64,000 nt of DNA from Undibacterium cyanobacteriorum. Its GTDB lineage: Bacteria; Pseudomonadota; Gammaproteobacteria; Burkholderiales; Burkholderiaceae_D. The position numbers were made by a program, and so were the translations under genes. This document shows, piece by piece, positions 52,499-62,260 of this stretch. Numbering within the stretch: the first letter of the stretch is position 1; each line of letters starts with the position of its first letter. Location of the stretch: contig NZ_CP133720.1 in NCBI RefSeq assembly GCF_031326225.1, forward strand, positions 2,604,001-2,668,000, read 5' to 3'. Under the pieces are notes generated by a model. That model was not told the DNA's origin and made no database searches. It saw only the letters and a list, made by a program, of their open reading frames with translations.

Positions 52499-54805
52499 CT
52501 AATCGTAAGTAGCACTCAAAGTCACGCCAGAGAATGGCTGTTTAGCACGGAGCACAATGTAGTACCACTGACCTGCTGTAGGCGTCGCCAACAAGACACT
52601 TTCATCATTCCCTGCTTTCAACGATGCGGCGTCATAAGATGTAGTGCTTGGATACGTGCCTCTCTTCACATATAAGTCCACGTCGCCGGTACCGCCATTG
52701 GTGAACAAGCGCAAGTTTTTCGCACCAGTTGGCAGCATGATGTAAGCGTAGGCTTGCGAACTAGAACTCCAGTTTTTGATGGAACAGTTTTTACCAAGTT
52801 GGCTAGTCGAAGAACACGCAGGCAAGCTGACGACTGGTGTACTTGGCAAAGGTGGTTCCCCGGCAACCGTCGCTGACTGCACCCAGTTAGCGAACTCGGT
52901 ATCGTATTTGGTGCCGATCGCGTTAACGTAATTTTGGTAACCCGCGTAATCACCAACACGGAACTTCGCAACCATCGCATCGATATCAGCACGATGTTTT
53001 TCATTCATAAAGCGAACTGCCATGTAGCCCCAGCGGTAAGCGCGAGTGACATAGTCAGACATCGAATAAGTATTACCAAAAATTGTGCTGAGTTTATAAG
53101 TCCCAGTCTTGGCAACATCAATCGCTTCTTGGTAATTATTTTTGTGTGACAAATATTCTGCGACACCTTCAATCCACCACACTGTCGGTTTGGCAGTACC
53201 TGCAGAAAAATCACCTGCCATATCAAAGCGGCCGTCGAGATAATGCACATACTCATGTTCCAAATTCCAAACTGAGAAGTTTGGACGCAGCCATGAAGCT
53301 TCATGGGCAATAAAACGCGCTTGGTTATTCACTACAGAAGGATCGCCTTCGAGGTACATACCGCCATTGTCGGTACCAATGCCATAGATCGCCCCAGCGT
53401 ATTTACTGTAGTTGGTGTAGTCATCAAACACGACCAATTCCAAAGACTTGTTATTGTCATTCGCGACTGGCGTGTTATTCGTAAGCAGCATCTTATGGAA
53501 GTAAGTTTCCTCGGCACTCAAGATTGCACATGAGTCTTGCATCTGCTGCGTCGTCATGTCTTGTGCTCGAATCTTGACCGTAGGGCTACAGGTATAGCTG
53601 TATTTCAACACCGCATCGGCCAATTTCGTTTGATAGCCGCAAGTGCCATACTCAGCGCAATTCGCGCTATCGTAATAATCAACCGCTTGCGCCGCGTTCA
53701 GCCATAAATCACTATCTGATCCCGTCATACTTGAAGTCGCCAACTGATTTTTCACCATTGGCTTGACCACCGGCAGTAAGCTGCTGTACTTCATAAAGCG
53801 GAACGCTTCGTTTTCGGTGTCAGACAACTGATACGCCACACTAGAACCCAACAAGGCAGCTTTGTTATTGACTACAAAATTGTTCAAGGCAGTTGGATAA
53901 GACGCATCTTGAATCAAGCTCGCAGCATTGGCGCGGTCATGGGCGTAAAACAAGACGGTCAAAGCACCAGTGAATGCACCCGCTGCCGAACTCTGCAACA
54001 AGCCATTCGCTGCACTCGGGTTTGATGGTGTATTCGTGTAACGAACCACCAAATTCTTGACGCTTGGAAGATAGTAGGCTTCGTCATTGAGGTTAGTAAT
54101 CAACTTAAAAACTTCGTTCGCCGTATTACCCCACGCAGCATTGGGATTGTATAAAACCGAACCATCGACCAATTGCTTAATCGGTGTACGTAGATTGGTC
54201 ATCACACTGGTCGCTGGTGCTGGAATCGTGCCGCCTGCCGCCAAGTAATAGCCAGCGCGTAAATACAAAGTCAGATTCACTAGAGCGATATTAGTCGCAT
54301 TGTAATTGGTGGCTTCCTGAGCAAAACGTGAGGCGACCGCATTCATATTCGTCGCCGAATAGATCGTCGAACCCTGCGACGCAGTCAAAGAAAACAGACC
54401 ATACGTGCATTCTGGATCTGGCAAGGACACCAAATAATTTGCCAGAGCTGCACCGCTATAGCTCGCCAAAGTTGTCATGTCTTTGCAGGCGGTGGTTGGT
54501 GCTGGCGCCATCAAAGAGCCGACACGTGCATTGGCCGTACTTTTTACATTCGCATTTGAGTTTGCATATAAAGCCTGCAAATCTTTTTTACTTTGCGGCA
54601 GGTTAAACTGCACTTGCGCCGCACTCGGTGGCAAAGGACTCGGCGTTTTCGGCCGTGGTGCTTGCTTCGCCGGTTGATGATCGTGCTCATCAGCCAAACG
54701 AGAAGAACGCTTCAACAATTCCCCCGCGCTCGCCACACTGCAAAAATTCGCCGCAACCAGTGCAGCCACCATCAAGCTATTGATGTGATTTCGTTTCATC
54801 GACAT
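52499..54805 (-). CDS. secreted M9-family (collagenase-like) metalloprotease
   Basis: 768 residues from ATG 54805 (MSMKRNHINS), with GGGAG seven bases upstream. Signal peptide (LMVAALVAANFCSVASAG). An N-terminal collagenase helper domain (about 110-390) precedes the catalytic domain with HEYVH (517-521) and a downstream Glu in WWIEGVAEY (Glu546), the gluzincin pattern of M9. A C-terminal pre-peptidase domain (from about 675, AYIMLPTGAKNLRLFTNGG, DVDLYVKRG) helps secretion or substrate binding. Mature protein likely degrades collagen or other structural proteins outside the cell. Confidence 0.93.
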   Translation of the reverse strand: MSMKRNHINSLMVAALVAANFCSVASAGELLKRSSRLADEHDHQPAKQAPRPKTPSPLPPSAAQVQFNLPQSKKDLQALYANSNANVKSTANARVGSLMAPAPTTACKDMTTLASYSGAALANYLVSLPDPECTYGLFSLTASQGSTIYSATNMNAVASRFAQEATNYNATNIALVNLTLYLRAGYYLAAGGTIPAPATSVMTNLRTPIKQLVDGSVLYNPNAAWGNTANEVFKLITNLNDEAYYLPSVKNLVVRYTNTPSNPSAANGLLQSSAAGAFTGALTVLFYAHDRANAASLIQDASYPTALNNFVVNNKAALLGSSVAYQLSDTENEAFRFMKYSSLLPVVKPMVKNQLATSSMTGSDSDLWLNAAQAVDYYDSANCAEYGTCGYQTKLADAVLKYSYTCSPTVKIRAQDMTTQQMQDSCAILSAEETYFHKMLLTNNTPVANDNNKSLELVVFDDYTNYSKYAGAIYGIGTDNGGMYLEGDPSVVNNQARFIAHEASWLRPNFSVWNLEHEYVHYLDGRFDMAGDFSAGTAKPTVWWIEGVAEYLSHKNNYQEAIDVAKTGTYKLSTIFGNTYSMSDYVTRAYRWGYMAVRFMNEKHRADIDAMVAKFRVGDYAGYQNYVNAIGTKYDTEFANWVQSATVAGEPPLPSTPVVSLPACSSTSQLGKNCSIKNWSSSSQAYAYIMLPTGAKNLRLFTNGGTGDVDLYVKRGTYPSTTSYDAASLKAGNDESVLLATPTAGQWYYIVLRAKQPFSGVTLSATYD

Positions 54806-55453
54806 TTGTAAACTCCCTATTGTTGTTGTCGCCATGAGTCTGAGATGTTCAAGAAGATCATCACAAACCCAGCACTCGCGGAGCCCATTTAAGACTCCGC
54901 CCCCTCCCAATCGAACCTGTCCATGACAGCTTCATTGAAGATACTCGTTTGCCTTCCCCTCCCTTAGAAGAAAGCCGGTAACAAGCGAGGTGAACCTATC
55001 TTATAAATATATCTAAGAAATATCAACGATATATGAACAACAAAAGATAAATGAAAGACTGGTCAATACAAAAACAGAGTTAATTCTGGAAAGCTAAAAT
55101 TTTGTGAAATTTTGAACGGGCTAGAAATTCAAAACCCAAATGAAATTCCAAAAATCGTCGCAAATTGGCGAATTTCCCATGGGAATCATGGCGATTCATG
55201 CAGTTTTATTTGGTGAATCGAGGGGGGATTGCTTGTAATTAGTTGCTTAATTGGTTGCAATCGAATGTGGAGTGTTTCTGTAGGAAGCTTGGTTGTGGTG
55301 GCGGTGAAATTTTTGTCGCCGGAATGTCGTGGGTACCCAGATGGAAGAAGACTGCACCACTGCTTCCATTAATCAAATGGGTGAAATACTGCTGCAGACT
55401 TACTACCAACCGCATGCATTTCACCCATCCTTACTTAACCACTACAGCGAAAA
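54806..55453. other. intergenic region upstream of the collagenase-like gene
   Basis: About 650 bases. The half near 54806 is AT-rich and should hold the protease promoter. The half near 55453 contains nested inverted repeats (55341-55368 and 55377-55428). A 116-codon frame here has no SD and no recognisable protein. Confidence 0.5.
55377..55428. repeat. 11-bp perfect inverted repeat with 30-base loop
   Basis: ATGGGTGAAAT (55377-55387) and ATTTCACCCAT (55418-55428). Just upstream, ATGGAAG (about 55341) pairs with CTTCCAT (about 55362). No T-run on either side. Possibly a structured 3' end of the minus-strand serine hydrolase message. Confidence 0.4.
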
Positions 55454-57457
55454 TTAAGGCAATTTCTTCGCCGGCATTTCGCGGCCACCTTGTAGCAAGA
55501 CCAGCTGTGTCACTTTTCCATCGGCCGCTTTTTCAAAACGTAGTTTGGCTGGCACGCCCACCGCTTCGAACAAATCAGGTTCCACCGCCATAATTTCGAC
55601 GGTTCCCTGCCCTGTTGCTTGTGTCAAAAAACGCTCGCCGTCGCGGCTCACTGTCAAGATGAAGTTCGGTGCCAGCTGATACTGGCCGACATATTGGTCA
55701 AAGACTTCGGCACTGATTTTCAATGCGGATGTTTTCGCTTCAGCTTTCTTTACGATGACACGTTTTGCCGGAATGTCTTGTCCGCCTTGACTTAAGATCA
55801 GTCGATTCACTTTACCATCAGCAGATTTTTCAAAGGTGACCTTGGCGCCGACTTCTTTCGAGACAAAAGCATTCTGTGCGACGGCGGTCATGTAGATCGA
55901 TCCTTGCCCCGTGGCTTGCCCAACGAATCGATTTCCCTCGCGGCGGATATTCAAGATGAAATTCGGTGCCAATTCATAATCACCAACATAGGTATCGAAC
56001 ACCTCGGCTGCGACTTCCACGGCTGGAGCCTCTTTCGCGATTGCTTCATTAGTGCGTTCATGATGAGTCACTGTACCATTTTGGTAGACAAGCGCTTCGA
56101 TCACAGCGCCTTGTGCGTTCTTAACGAACTCCACGCGCAGCAAGGAGGTATTATCTTTGAAAAAGCCTGTGGTCGAATACGCTTGCAAGACAGTGGTCGG
56201 CCCATTGGTGCGCGACATCATCAACTTATCACCATCTCTGACAAACTGACGACGATTTTTCTCATCGATTTTGTAAACACCAACATATTGATCGAGCACT
56301 TTGGCATCGAGTGTGATCGCTTTAAATTCTGGAATCGTTTTACCCATCGCCGCCGCAGCGAGACGACTCGCGACCATACTCGAGGCCGCCAAGCCACTCT
56401 CGGCATTGGTCAACACCGCGACATAAATTTTCTCTTTCGGTAGACGCAGTGCAAAGGTAGCGAAACCATTAATGCCACCGCCATGAGAAATCATAGTAGA
56501 GCCTTCCAGCTCGCCGATGCTCCAACCATAACCGTAGTCGGTATTTTTTCCGTTGGTCAGTTTGTAGTTGGTGAACGCGCGTTTCCAGCTACTTGGTTTC
56601 AACAATTTACCCGCACTAATCGCCGCATCCCATACCGCTAAATCATCGACGGTTGAGGTCAAAGAACCCGCCGCATACGGTTGAGTCATACTAATCATTC
56701 GACTCGGTTCAAACCCATTCGCACCGGGCGCATGACCTGCTGCATGCGAATGTTGGCTACGTTCATAGCCTTCATAAGCTGTGTTTTTCATACCGAGTGG
56801 CACGAAGATACGCTGCTCAACAAATTTGGCGTACGGTAGGCCACTCGCTTTTTCAATAATCGCGCCGAGCAGGAAGTACCCTGAGTTACTGTAATTCCAC
56901 GTCGATCCTGGTTCAAATTCGAGAGGATCATTCTTGAAGCTCGCGATCATTTCATCGACCGTCATGTCTTTGGCGATGGTACTCACAAAGCCAGGCTTAC
57001 TGGTGTAATTCGGAATGCCAGCAGTATGCGTCAGCAAATGTTCGACAGTGATTTTCTTACCGCTCTCAGGGTAATCGGGAAAAAACTTTTGGAGATTGTC
57101 AGAAAGCGACAACTTTCCCTCTTCCATCAACATCAAAATACCCACAGCAGTGAATTGCTTCGATACTGATCCAAGGCGCATCACATCATCCGCTTGCATT
57201 GCGCGTTTTTCCGCCACACTCGCCAAACCATAACCTTTACGCAAGAGCGTTTTGCCGGCTTTGGTAACGATTACTGTCGCGCCTGGTTCATTAGATTTGT
57301 AGAAGCTAGCACTAATCGCATCGAGCTGCCGCGCGATCGATGCTTTCGCTGCTTTTTGCTCAGCAGCGGGCATAGGCGGTTGAACGTTCTCAGCAAAGCT
57401 ATTAAGCGTCGGGAACATCAATAGTATTGCAAGACAAAGCGGTTTCAATGAGCGCAT
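55454..57457 (-). CDS. serine hydrolase (class C beta-lactamase fold) with three C-terminal repeats
   Basis: 667 residues. Signal peptide ending near SFAEN. The catalytic domain has SVSK (Ser97, Lys100), YSN (189-191) and HGG (325-327), the three active-site motifs of class C beta-lactamase/esterase/peptidase folds. The C-terminal part carries three copies of an about 80-residue DUF3471-like unit at 386-465, 485-566 and 584-665; the last two are very similar (EVFD-YVG-Y-LAPNFIL, FEK-ADGKV--L-L-QGG), the first has diverged. Likely an envelope esterase or D-amino peptidase; true beta-lactamase activity is not implied. SD AAGGAGGA before the ATG. Confidence 0.9.
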   Translation of the reverse strand: MRSLKPLCLAILLMFPTLNSFAENVQPPMPAAEQKAAKASIARQLDAISASFYKSNEPGATVIVTKAGKTLLRKGYGLASVAEKRAMQADDVMRLGSVSKQFTAVGILMLMEEGKLSLSDNLQKFFPDYPESGKKITVEHLLTHTAGIPNYTSKPGFVSTIAKDMTVDEMIASFKNDPLEFEPGSTWNYSNSGYFLLGAIIEKASGLPYAKFVEQRIFVPLGMKNTAYEGYERSQHSHAAGHAPGANGFEPSRMISMTQPYAAGSLTSTVDDLAVWDAAISAGKLLKPSSWKRAFTNYKLTNGKNTDYGYGWSIGELEGSTMISHGGGINGFATFALRLPKEKIYVAVLTNAESGLAASSMVASRLAAAAMGKTIPEFKAITLDAKVLDQYVGVYKIDEKNRRQFVRDGDKLMMSRTNGPTTVLQAYSTTGFFKDNTSLLRVEFVKNAQGAVIEALVYQNGTVTHHERTNEAIAKEAPAVEVAAEVFDTYVGDYELAPNFILNIRREGNRFVGQATGQGSIYMTAVAQNAFVSKEVGAKVTFEKSADGKVNRLILSQGGQDIPAKRVIVKKAEAKTSALKISAEVFDQYVGQYQLAPNFILTVSRDGERFLTQATGQGTVEIMAVEPDLFEAVGVPAKLRFEKAADGKVTQLVLLQGGREMPAKKLP

Positions 57458-57832
57458 ACGATCCTCCTTAAAAATGGTGACTTTACTTGCTTATGTAGTG
57501 AAGTGGAAATGGTTTGCGATGAAATGGCGCCTTGGTGGTGTGAAATCGACTTTGTGTACACGAATGCCTTAGATGGTTTCATTGATCCATCTTCGGCACT
57601 ATCGTTATGGGTGTTATCGAGATGCGGCTGCAAATCAAATTCATCACAGAGCGGAATAATGGACGTATCGTTTGAACAAGATTCTTTGATCAGCCAAGCG
57701 CACAACTAAGCCACAATTTATCGTATCCAAGCAAGCTAATAGGTATCGGCCTTCACAGACGCTTAACATTGGACCTAACTGGCATTCGAGCACCAAGACA
57801 AGGTGTATTTTTCATCGACGTCGAACAAATGT
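57458..57832. other. intergenic region between the serine hydrolase and P-loop genes
   Basis: 375 bases, presumably with the serine hydrolase promoter. Short frames on both strands have no SD and no recognisable product. I see no clear repeat or terminator. Confidence 0.5.
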
Positions 57833-58276
57833 TTAAAGACCATGCTCGCACTCCAAAACGATGTTGGCACGTTGCTGAGGCTGAAAAGTCTGTTCGTATT
57901 CGTCGAGTTCTGAACCAAAACCAAATCCGCGCGGATGTTTTGGATTGCGCACATAGATCAGGATGTCCGGCGGCTTCTGCAGTGCTTCGAGTACGGAGAG
58001 TACCTTAAGGCCTTCAATAAAGACCGGGCGGCGTAAGGCCAAGCGGTGGCCGATGATGCGATCAATCTCTGGCTCACGGTGAACGAGCCCACCCTCTGCA
58101 AGAAAAAGATCCAATTCGACGAGAGATGAATTGAAGTACCAGGCCAGGAATCGACCAAGCGTAGTCTTACCGCTTCCTGAGCGGCCGTCTATTGCTACGA
58201 CCTTCGCCGGATGGCTGGTCAGCACCTGCTCGAGTTCCGCCGCAACTCGATCAAAATCAGAAGGACGTATTGGCAT
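57833..58276 (-). CDS. small P-loop kinase-like protein (uridine-kinase fold)
   Basis: 147 residues. Walker A GRSGSGKT (31-38) preceded by VVAIDG and followed by LGRFLAWYFNSSLVELDLFLAEGG. This resembles the uridine kinase/AAA-type nucleoside kinase fold; the C-terminal half (LSVLEALQKPPDILIYVRNP, RGFGFGSELDEYEQTF) suggests a lid and acceptor-binding part. It is shorter than true uridine kinases and the acceptor cannot be named. It is 91 bases after the HEPN-like gene on the same strand. Confidence 0.7.
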   Translation of the reverse strand: MPIRPSDFDRVAAELEQVLTSHPAKVVAIDGRSGSGKTTLGRFLAWYFNSSLVELDLFLAEGGLVHREPEIDRIIGHRLALRRPVFIEGLKVLSVLEALQKPPDILIYVRNPKHPRGFGFGSELDEYEQTFQPQQRANIVLECEHGL

Positions 58277-58367
58277 GACAATTAACGCAAAAGTGAGGGG
58301 ATGCGCTCTTTTGCGCAGTCCCTCTGGACTGGCGAATTAGGCCGGATTGTCCTAGAAGTATCGTCTC

Positions 58368-58856
58368 TCATTCTCTTGAATGCCTCGTTTGTTTAGCAGT
58401 TGCACTTATTCCGGAAGCAAACCATACGCATACCATTGAGGTGAAAAGATCTAGTATTTCTTTTGGCTCAGTTGGCTCCTCAAGATCGGAACCACAACAT
58501 TTCTTCAGATATTGAGAGAGAGGAAGCAAGTCTGCTTGTGTGATCTTGAAGTCGATATTGTGACTAAGCTTGTTCCGAAGACTGTTCAGATGCTTTATAG
58601 CTGGAATGGAGTTGTACTTCTCAGGGTAGTGATCTGTTGCAAGAAGCGAGACCTTTTGCCCAAAAGTTTGTTTGGATGCATCCCAATCTAATTCTGGGTA
58701 TCGGGTCTTCAGGTATTCATCAAGGTAGTGCTCAATAATCAGGTGGCAAGACAGAAAGTAGCCAAGTAACTCGTAGTTCAAATCCTCAAGCCGTTGCCAC
58801 TTGACTTTGCCATCGCGGATGTCACCAACTAGTGGAGGAAGACCGGATCGCTTCAT
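58368..58856 (-). CDS. HEPN-like domain protein of unknown function
   Basis: 162 residues, mostly alpha-helical. It contains RNKLSHN (Arg94-x4-His99), the RxxxxH motif of HEPN nucleases, in a context (SLRNKLSHN after a helix) typical of that superfamily, with an upstream helix bearing SCHLIIEHYLDEYLK. HEPN proteins are often RNA-cutting toxins or defence factors. No MNT/nucleotidyltransferase antitoxin partner is visible. It lies beside a P-loop protein; a 6-bp inverted repeat sits about 50 bases upstream. Gene name unknown. Confidence 0.65.
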   Translation of the reverse strand: MKRSGLPPLVGDIRDGKVKWQRLEDLNYELLGYFLSCHLIIEHYLDEYLKTRYPELDWDASKQTFGQKVSLLATDHYPEKYNSIPAIKHLNSLRNKLSHNIDFKITQADLLPLSQYLKKCCGSDLEEPTEPKEILDLFTSMVCVWFASGISATAKQTRHSRE

Positions 58857-58904
58857 ACGAGCATAACTTGTTTAAAAGTGGAAACACCAACATTAACACA
58901 AACA

Positions 58905-58922
58905 TGCATTATAAACAATGCA
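58905..58922. promoter_or_regulatory. inverted repeat upstream of the HEPN-like gene
   Basis: TGCATT-ATAAAC-AATGCA, perfect arms, about 50 bases before the start of the HEPN-like gene. Possible operator. Confidence 0.35.
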
Positions 58923-59081
58923 GTTACAATCATCTCGAAACACCGATGAACACTCACTCCGAATTGTTAAACTGCACAAAACCTCAGTTCAACATAAGGA
59001 ACCTTGAACGGACGTCGAAGCCCCTTTGGAAAACCTTGGTTCGATCACCAGCATCATACCTCCAACAGAAATTTAAATAAA

Positions 59082-59111
59082 AAAACGGGCATGCTCACAC
59101 ATGCCCGTTTT
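59082..59111. terminator. bidirectional terminator after gcvP
   Basis: AAAACGGGCATG (59082-59093), 6-base loop, CATGCCCGTTTT (59100-59111). A-run and T-run flank it, so it works both ways; it ends the gcvTHP transcript. Confidence 0.92.
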
Positions 59112-59139
59112 TCTACCAAACTAAAACTTCAACGACCAA

Positions 59140-62019
59140 TTACTCGTAATCACTCATCGGTACGCAAGCGCAGAACAAGTTGCGGTCGCCGTAGACGTTG
59201 TCTGCGCGGCCGACTGGTACCCAGTATTTTTGCTTACGCAAGGAGGCTACTGGGAAGGCTGCTACTTCGCGGCTGTAAGCGTGGTTCCATTCGTTGGCGA
59301 CCAAGACTTCTGCCGTGTGTGGCGCGTTCTTCAGTGGATTGTCTTTGGCGTCGAACTCACCGCTGGCCACTTTCGCGATTTCTTCGCGAATCGTGATCAT
59401 GGCGTCGATGAAGCGATCCAATTCTGCTTGAGATTCGCTTTCTGTTGGCTCGATCATCAAAGTACCAGGCACTGGGAAGCTCATGGTTGGTGCGTGGAAG
59501 CCGAAGTCCATCAAACGCTTTGCGACGTCTTCATTGGAGATGCCAGTCGCATCAGTCAATGGACGCAAATCCAAAATACATTCATGCGCTACCAAGCCAT
59601 CATGACCTGTGTACAGCACTGGGTAATGTGGAGCCAAACGTTTCGCAATGTAGTTCGCTGCCAAGATCGCTGTTTCTGTCGCCGCTTTCAAACCTTCTGC
59701 GCCCATCATGGCGATGTACATCCACGAGATTGGCAAGATCGATGCAGAACCGAATGGTGCTGCGCTGACGGCGGAAATACCCTTCTCGCCACGTACATAA
59801 CCATTGGAACGTTGATTTGGCAAGAATGGTGCGAGGTGCGCGCCAACCGCGACTGGGCCTACGCCTGGGCCGCCACCACCGTGTGGAATACAGAATGTTT
59901 TGTGCAAATTCAAGTGGCTCACGTCGCCACCAAACTTACCTGGCGCAGCTACGCCAACCAAGGCGTTCATGTTGGCGCCGTCAACATACACTTGGCCACC
60001 GTGGGCGTGGATGATGTCGCACAGTTCGCGGATGCCTTCTTCAAACACACCGTGGGTTGATGGATAAGTCACCATCGCCGCCGCCAAATTGGCGCTGTGT
60101 TTTTCTGCTTTGGCTTTGAGGTCCACCAAGTCTACGTTACCGTTTGCATCGCAGGCAACGACCACAACTTCCATGCCCACCATTGATGCCGATGCTGGGT
60201 TGGTACCGTGTGCAGACGATGGAATCAAGACGATGTTGCGGTGATGATCGCCACGCGATTGATGGTAAGCCTGAATAATCAACAAACCAGCGTATTCACC
60301 TTGTGAACCCGCGTTTGGTTGCAAAGACACTGCATCGTAACCCGTTGCCGCGCACAACATGGCTTCGAGTTGATCAATCATTTCGCGATAGCCAACGGTT
60401 TGATCGTTCGGTGCGAATGGGTGGATGTTAGAGAATTCTGGCCAGGTCACTGGAATCATCTCAGAAGTCGCGTTCAACTTCATCGTGCAAGAACCGAGCG
60501 GGATCATAGTACGATCCAAAGCCAAATCTTTATCTGCCAAGCTACGCAAGTAACGCAGCATTTCATGTTCTGCGTGATAGCGATTGAAAGTCGGGTGCGT
60601 CAAGTAGCTGGTTGTACGAGCCAATGCTGCGGGGAATGCATCTGCAACACTTGCTTCAGTCGCGTCAAACGCTGGCACTGCTTTGCCTTGACCGAGGATA
60701 GTCCACAGAGCTTCGACATCAGCACGTGTTGCTGTTTCGTCCAGCGATACACCAACTTGTGTCGCGCTAATTTCACGCAAGTTGTAACCGGCTGCCTGTG
60801 CTGCTGCGTGTACTGCTGCTGCGTCTGCGACATTGATGGTCAAGGTGTCGAAGAAAGTGCTATTTGCAATCGCAACGCCCATTTGTTTCAAACCAGCAGC
60901 CAAGGTGCCAGTCAAACGATGTGTGCGTTCCGCGATTTGTTTCAAGCCTGCTGGGCCGTGATACACCGCGTACATCGATGCGATCACTGCCAACAATACT
61001 TGTGCTGTACAAATATTCGATGTCGCTTTTTCGCGGCGGATATGTTGTTCACGTGTTTGCAAAGCCAAACGGTAAGCTTGTTTTCCTTGCGCATCGACGG
61101 TAACACCGACCAAGCGACCTGGCATGGATCGTTTGAACGCATCTTTCGTGCCCATGTAACCTGCGTGTGGGCCACCGAAACCGAGCGGCACACCGAAGCG
61201 TTGGCTGTTACCAACGACCACGTCAGCACCCCAAGTGCCTGGTGCTTCGATCAAGGTCAATGCCAACAAGTCTGCAGCAGCGATGACCATCGCGCCTTTT
61301 GCATGCACGGCTGCGGCAAATTCGCGGTAATCACGGATTTCGCCATCAACGCTTGGGTATTGCAAGAGTACGCCGAAGCACTCGTTTTCTAAGGCTTCGT
61401 TGGCTGTCAAAGTACGTACTTCAATGCCCAATGGTTTGGCGCGTGTTTCGATGATTTCGCGTGTTTGTGGCAAGACGTCATGCGCGACGTAGAACACGTT
61501 TGAGTTCGATTTACCAACACGTTGGATCAAAGTCATCGCTTCGGCAGCGGCGGTACCTTCGTCGAGCATAGACGCATTCGCGATGTCCATGCCTGTCATA
61601 TCCATGATGACTTGTTGGAAGTTCAAAATCGCTTCTAAGCGACCTTGAGAAATTTCTGGTTGGTATGGCGTGTAAGCCGTGTACCACGCTGGGTTTTCAA
61701 AGATGTTACGCAAAATCACGCCTGGCGTATGCGTGTTGTAGTAACCCTGACCAATGAAAGACTTGAGCACTTTATTTTTGCTCGCTAAGGCTTTCAATGT
61801 CGCTAAAGCTTCAGTTTCAGATTTCGCCTCTGTAAATTGCGCCAATGGCAAAACGTCTTTACGACGAATATTCGCTGGAACGAGCGCATCGATCAAAGCC
61901 GTGCGATCCGCGTAGCCCAACACTTTGAGCATAGCAGCTTGTTCTGCTTCAGATGGGCCGATATGACGGGCAATAAAGGCATCATGTGCCTCAAGTTGGG
62001 AAAGGCTAGTACGTGTCAT
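59140..62019 (-). CDS. gcvP: glycine dehydrogenase (aminomethyl-transferring), P-protein
   Basis: 959 residues, the full-length fused form. It decarboxylates glycine and passes the aminomethyl group to lipoyl-GcvH. PLP lysine is Lys707 in HLNLHKTFCIPHGGGGPG. N-terminal RHIGPSEAEQAAMLKVLGY and GTAAAEAMTL are typical. Last gene of gcvT-gcvH-gcvP; the spacer to gcvH (241 bases) contains two repeat elements. Confidence 0.98.
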   Translation of the reverse strand: MTRTSLSQLEAHDAFIARHIGPSEAEQAAMLKVLGYADRTALIDALVPANIRRKDVLPLAQFTEAKSETEALATLKALASKNKVLKSFIGQGYYNTHTPGVILRNIFENPAWYTAYTPYQPEISQGRLEAILNFQQVIMDMTGMDIANASMLDEGTAAAEAMTLIQRVGKSNSNVFYVAHDVLPQTREIIETRAKPLGIEVRTLTANEALENECFGVLLQYPSVDGEIRDYREFAAAVHAKGAMVIAAADLLALTLIEAPGTWGADVVVGNSQRFGVPLGFGGPHAGYMGTKDAFKRSMPGRLVGVTVDAQGKQAYRLALQTREQHIRREKATSNICTAQVLLAVIASMYAVYHGPAGLKQIAERTHRLTGTLAAGLKQMGVAIANSTFFDTLTINVADAAAVHAAAQAAGYNLREISATQVGVSLDETATRADVEALWTILGQGKAVPAFDATEASVADAFPAALARTTSYLTHPTFNRYHAEHEMLRYLRSLADKDLALDRTMIPLGSCTMKLNATSEMIPVTWPEFSNIHPFAPNDQTVGYREMIDQLEAMLCAATGYDAVSLQPNAGSQGEYAGLLIIQAYHQSRGDHHRNIVLIPSSAHGTNPASASMVGMEVVVVACDANGNVDLVDLKAKAEKHSANLAAAMVTYPSTHGVFEEGIRELCDIIHAHGGQVYVDGANMNALVGVAAPGKFGGDVSHLNLHKTFCIPHGGGGPGVGPVAVGAHLAPFLPNQRSNGYVRGEKGISAVSAAPFGSASILPISWMYIAMMGAEGLKAATETAILAANYIAKRLAPHYPVLYTGHDGLVAHECILDLRPLTDATGISNEDVAKRLMDFGFHAPTMSFPVPGTLMIEPTESESQAELDRFIDAMITIREEIAKVASGEFDAKDNPLKNAPHTAEVLVANEWNHAYSREVAAFPVASLRKQKYWVPVGRADNVYGDRNLFCACVPMSDYE

Positions 62020-62087
62020 GGTATTTGTGGGTATGAAAAACAGAATTCAAAAATAAGAACAGCTACGCTAGCGAAGCTGGCTTAGTC

Positions 62088-62111
62088 CCCTCTCCCGCGG
62101 GCGGGAGAGGG
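62088..62111. repeat. REP-like palindrome, copy 1 (gcvH-gcvP spacer)
   Basis: CCCTCTCCC-GCGGGC-GGGAGAGGG followed by TTAGGGTGA. The same element, reversed, is at 62225-62250. Confidence 0.75.
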
Positions 62112-62224
62112 TTAGGGTGAAGGAGGTTCGGAAAAGATAAATTCTTTACGAGGCGCTCATCAAATCAAATGGATATGCATCCCATTCGTAGAAGATCAGC
62201 AAATAAACAGCACCCTCACCCCTG

Positions 62225-62250
62225 CCCCTCTCCCGCTTGCGGGCGAGGGG
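62225..62250. repeat. REP-like palindrome, copy 2, inverted
   Basis: CCCCTCTCCCGC-TT-GCGGGCGAGGGG, preceded by CACCCTCACCC, the complement of the GGGTGA tail in copy 1. The two copies face each other about 115 bases apart. Confidence 0.75.
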
Positions 62251-62260
62251 TATTCAAAAC

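Noticed and set aside
55243..55593. 116-codon plus-strand frame before the serine hydrolase
   Set aside because: Runs into the serine hydrolase gene on the opposite strand, has no SD and covers structured repeats.
55454..57457. Antibiotic-resistance beta-lactamase
   Set aside because: It has the class C motifs but also a repeated C-terminal extension; such proteins are usually esterases or peptidases, so no resistance claim is made.
59230..60060. 276-codon open frame on the plus strand
   Set aside because: Antisense to gcvP with shadow-type composition; no SD.
60319..61392. 357-codon open frame on the plus strand
   Set aside because: Lies wholly antisense to gcvP, is rich in Cys, His and Trp as expected for a shadow frame, and has no recognisable domain.
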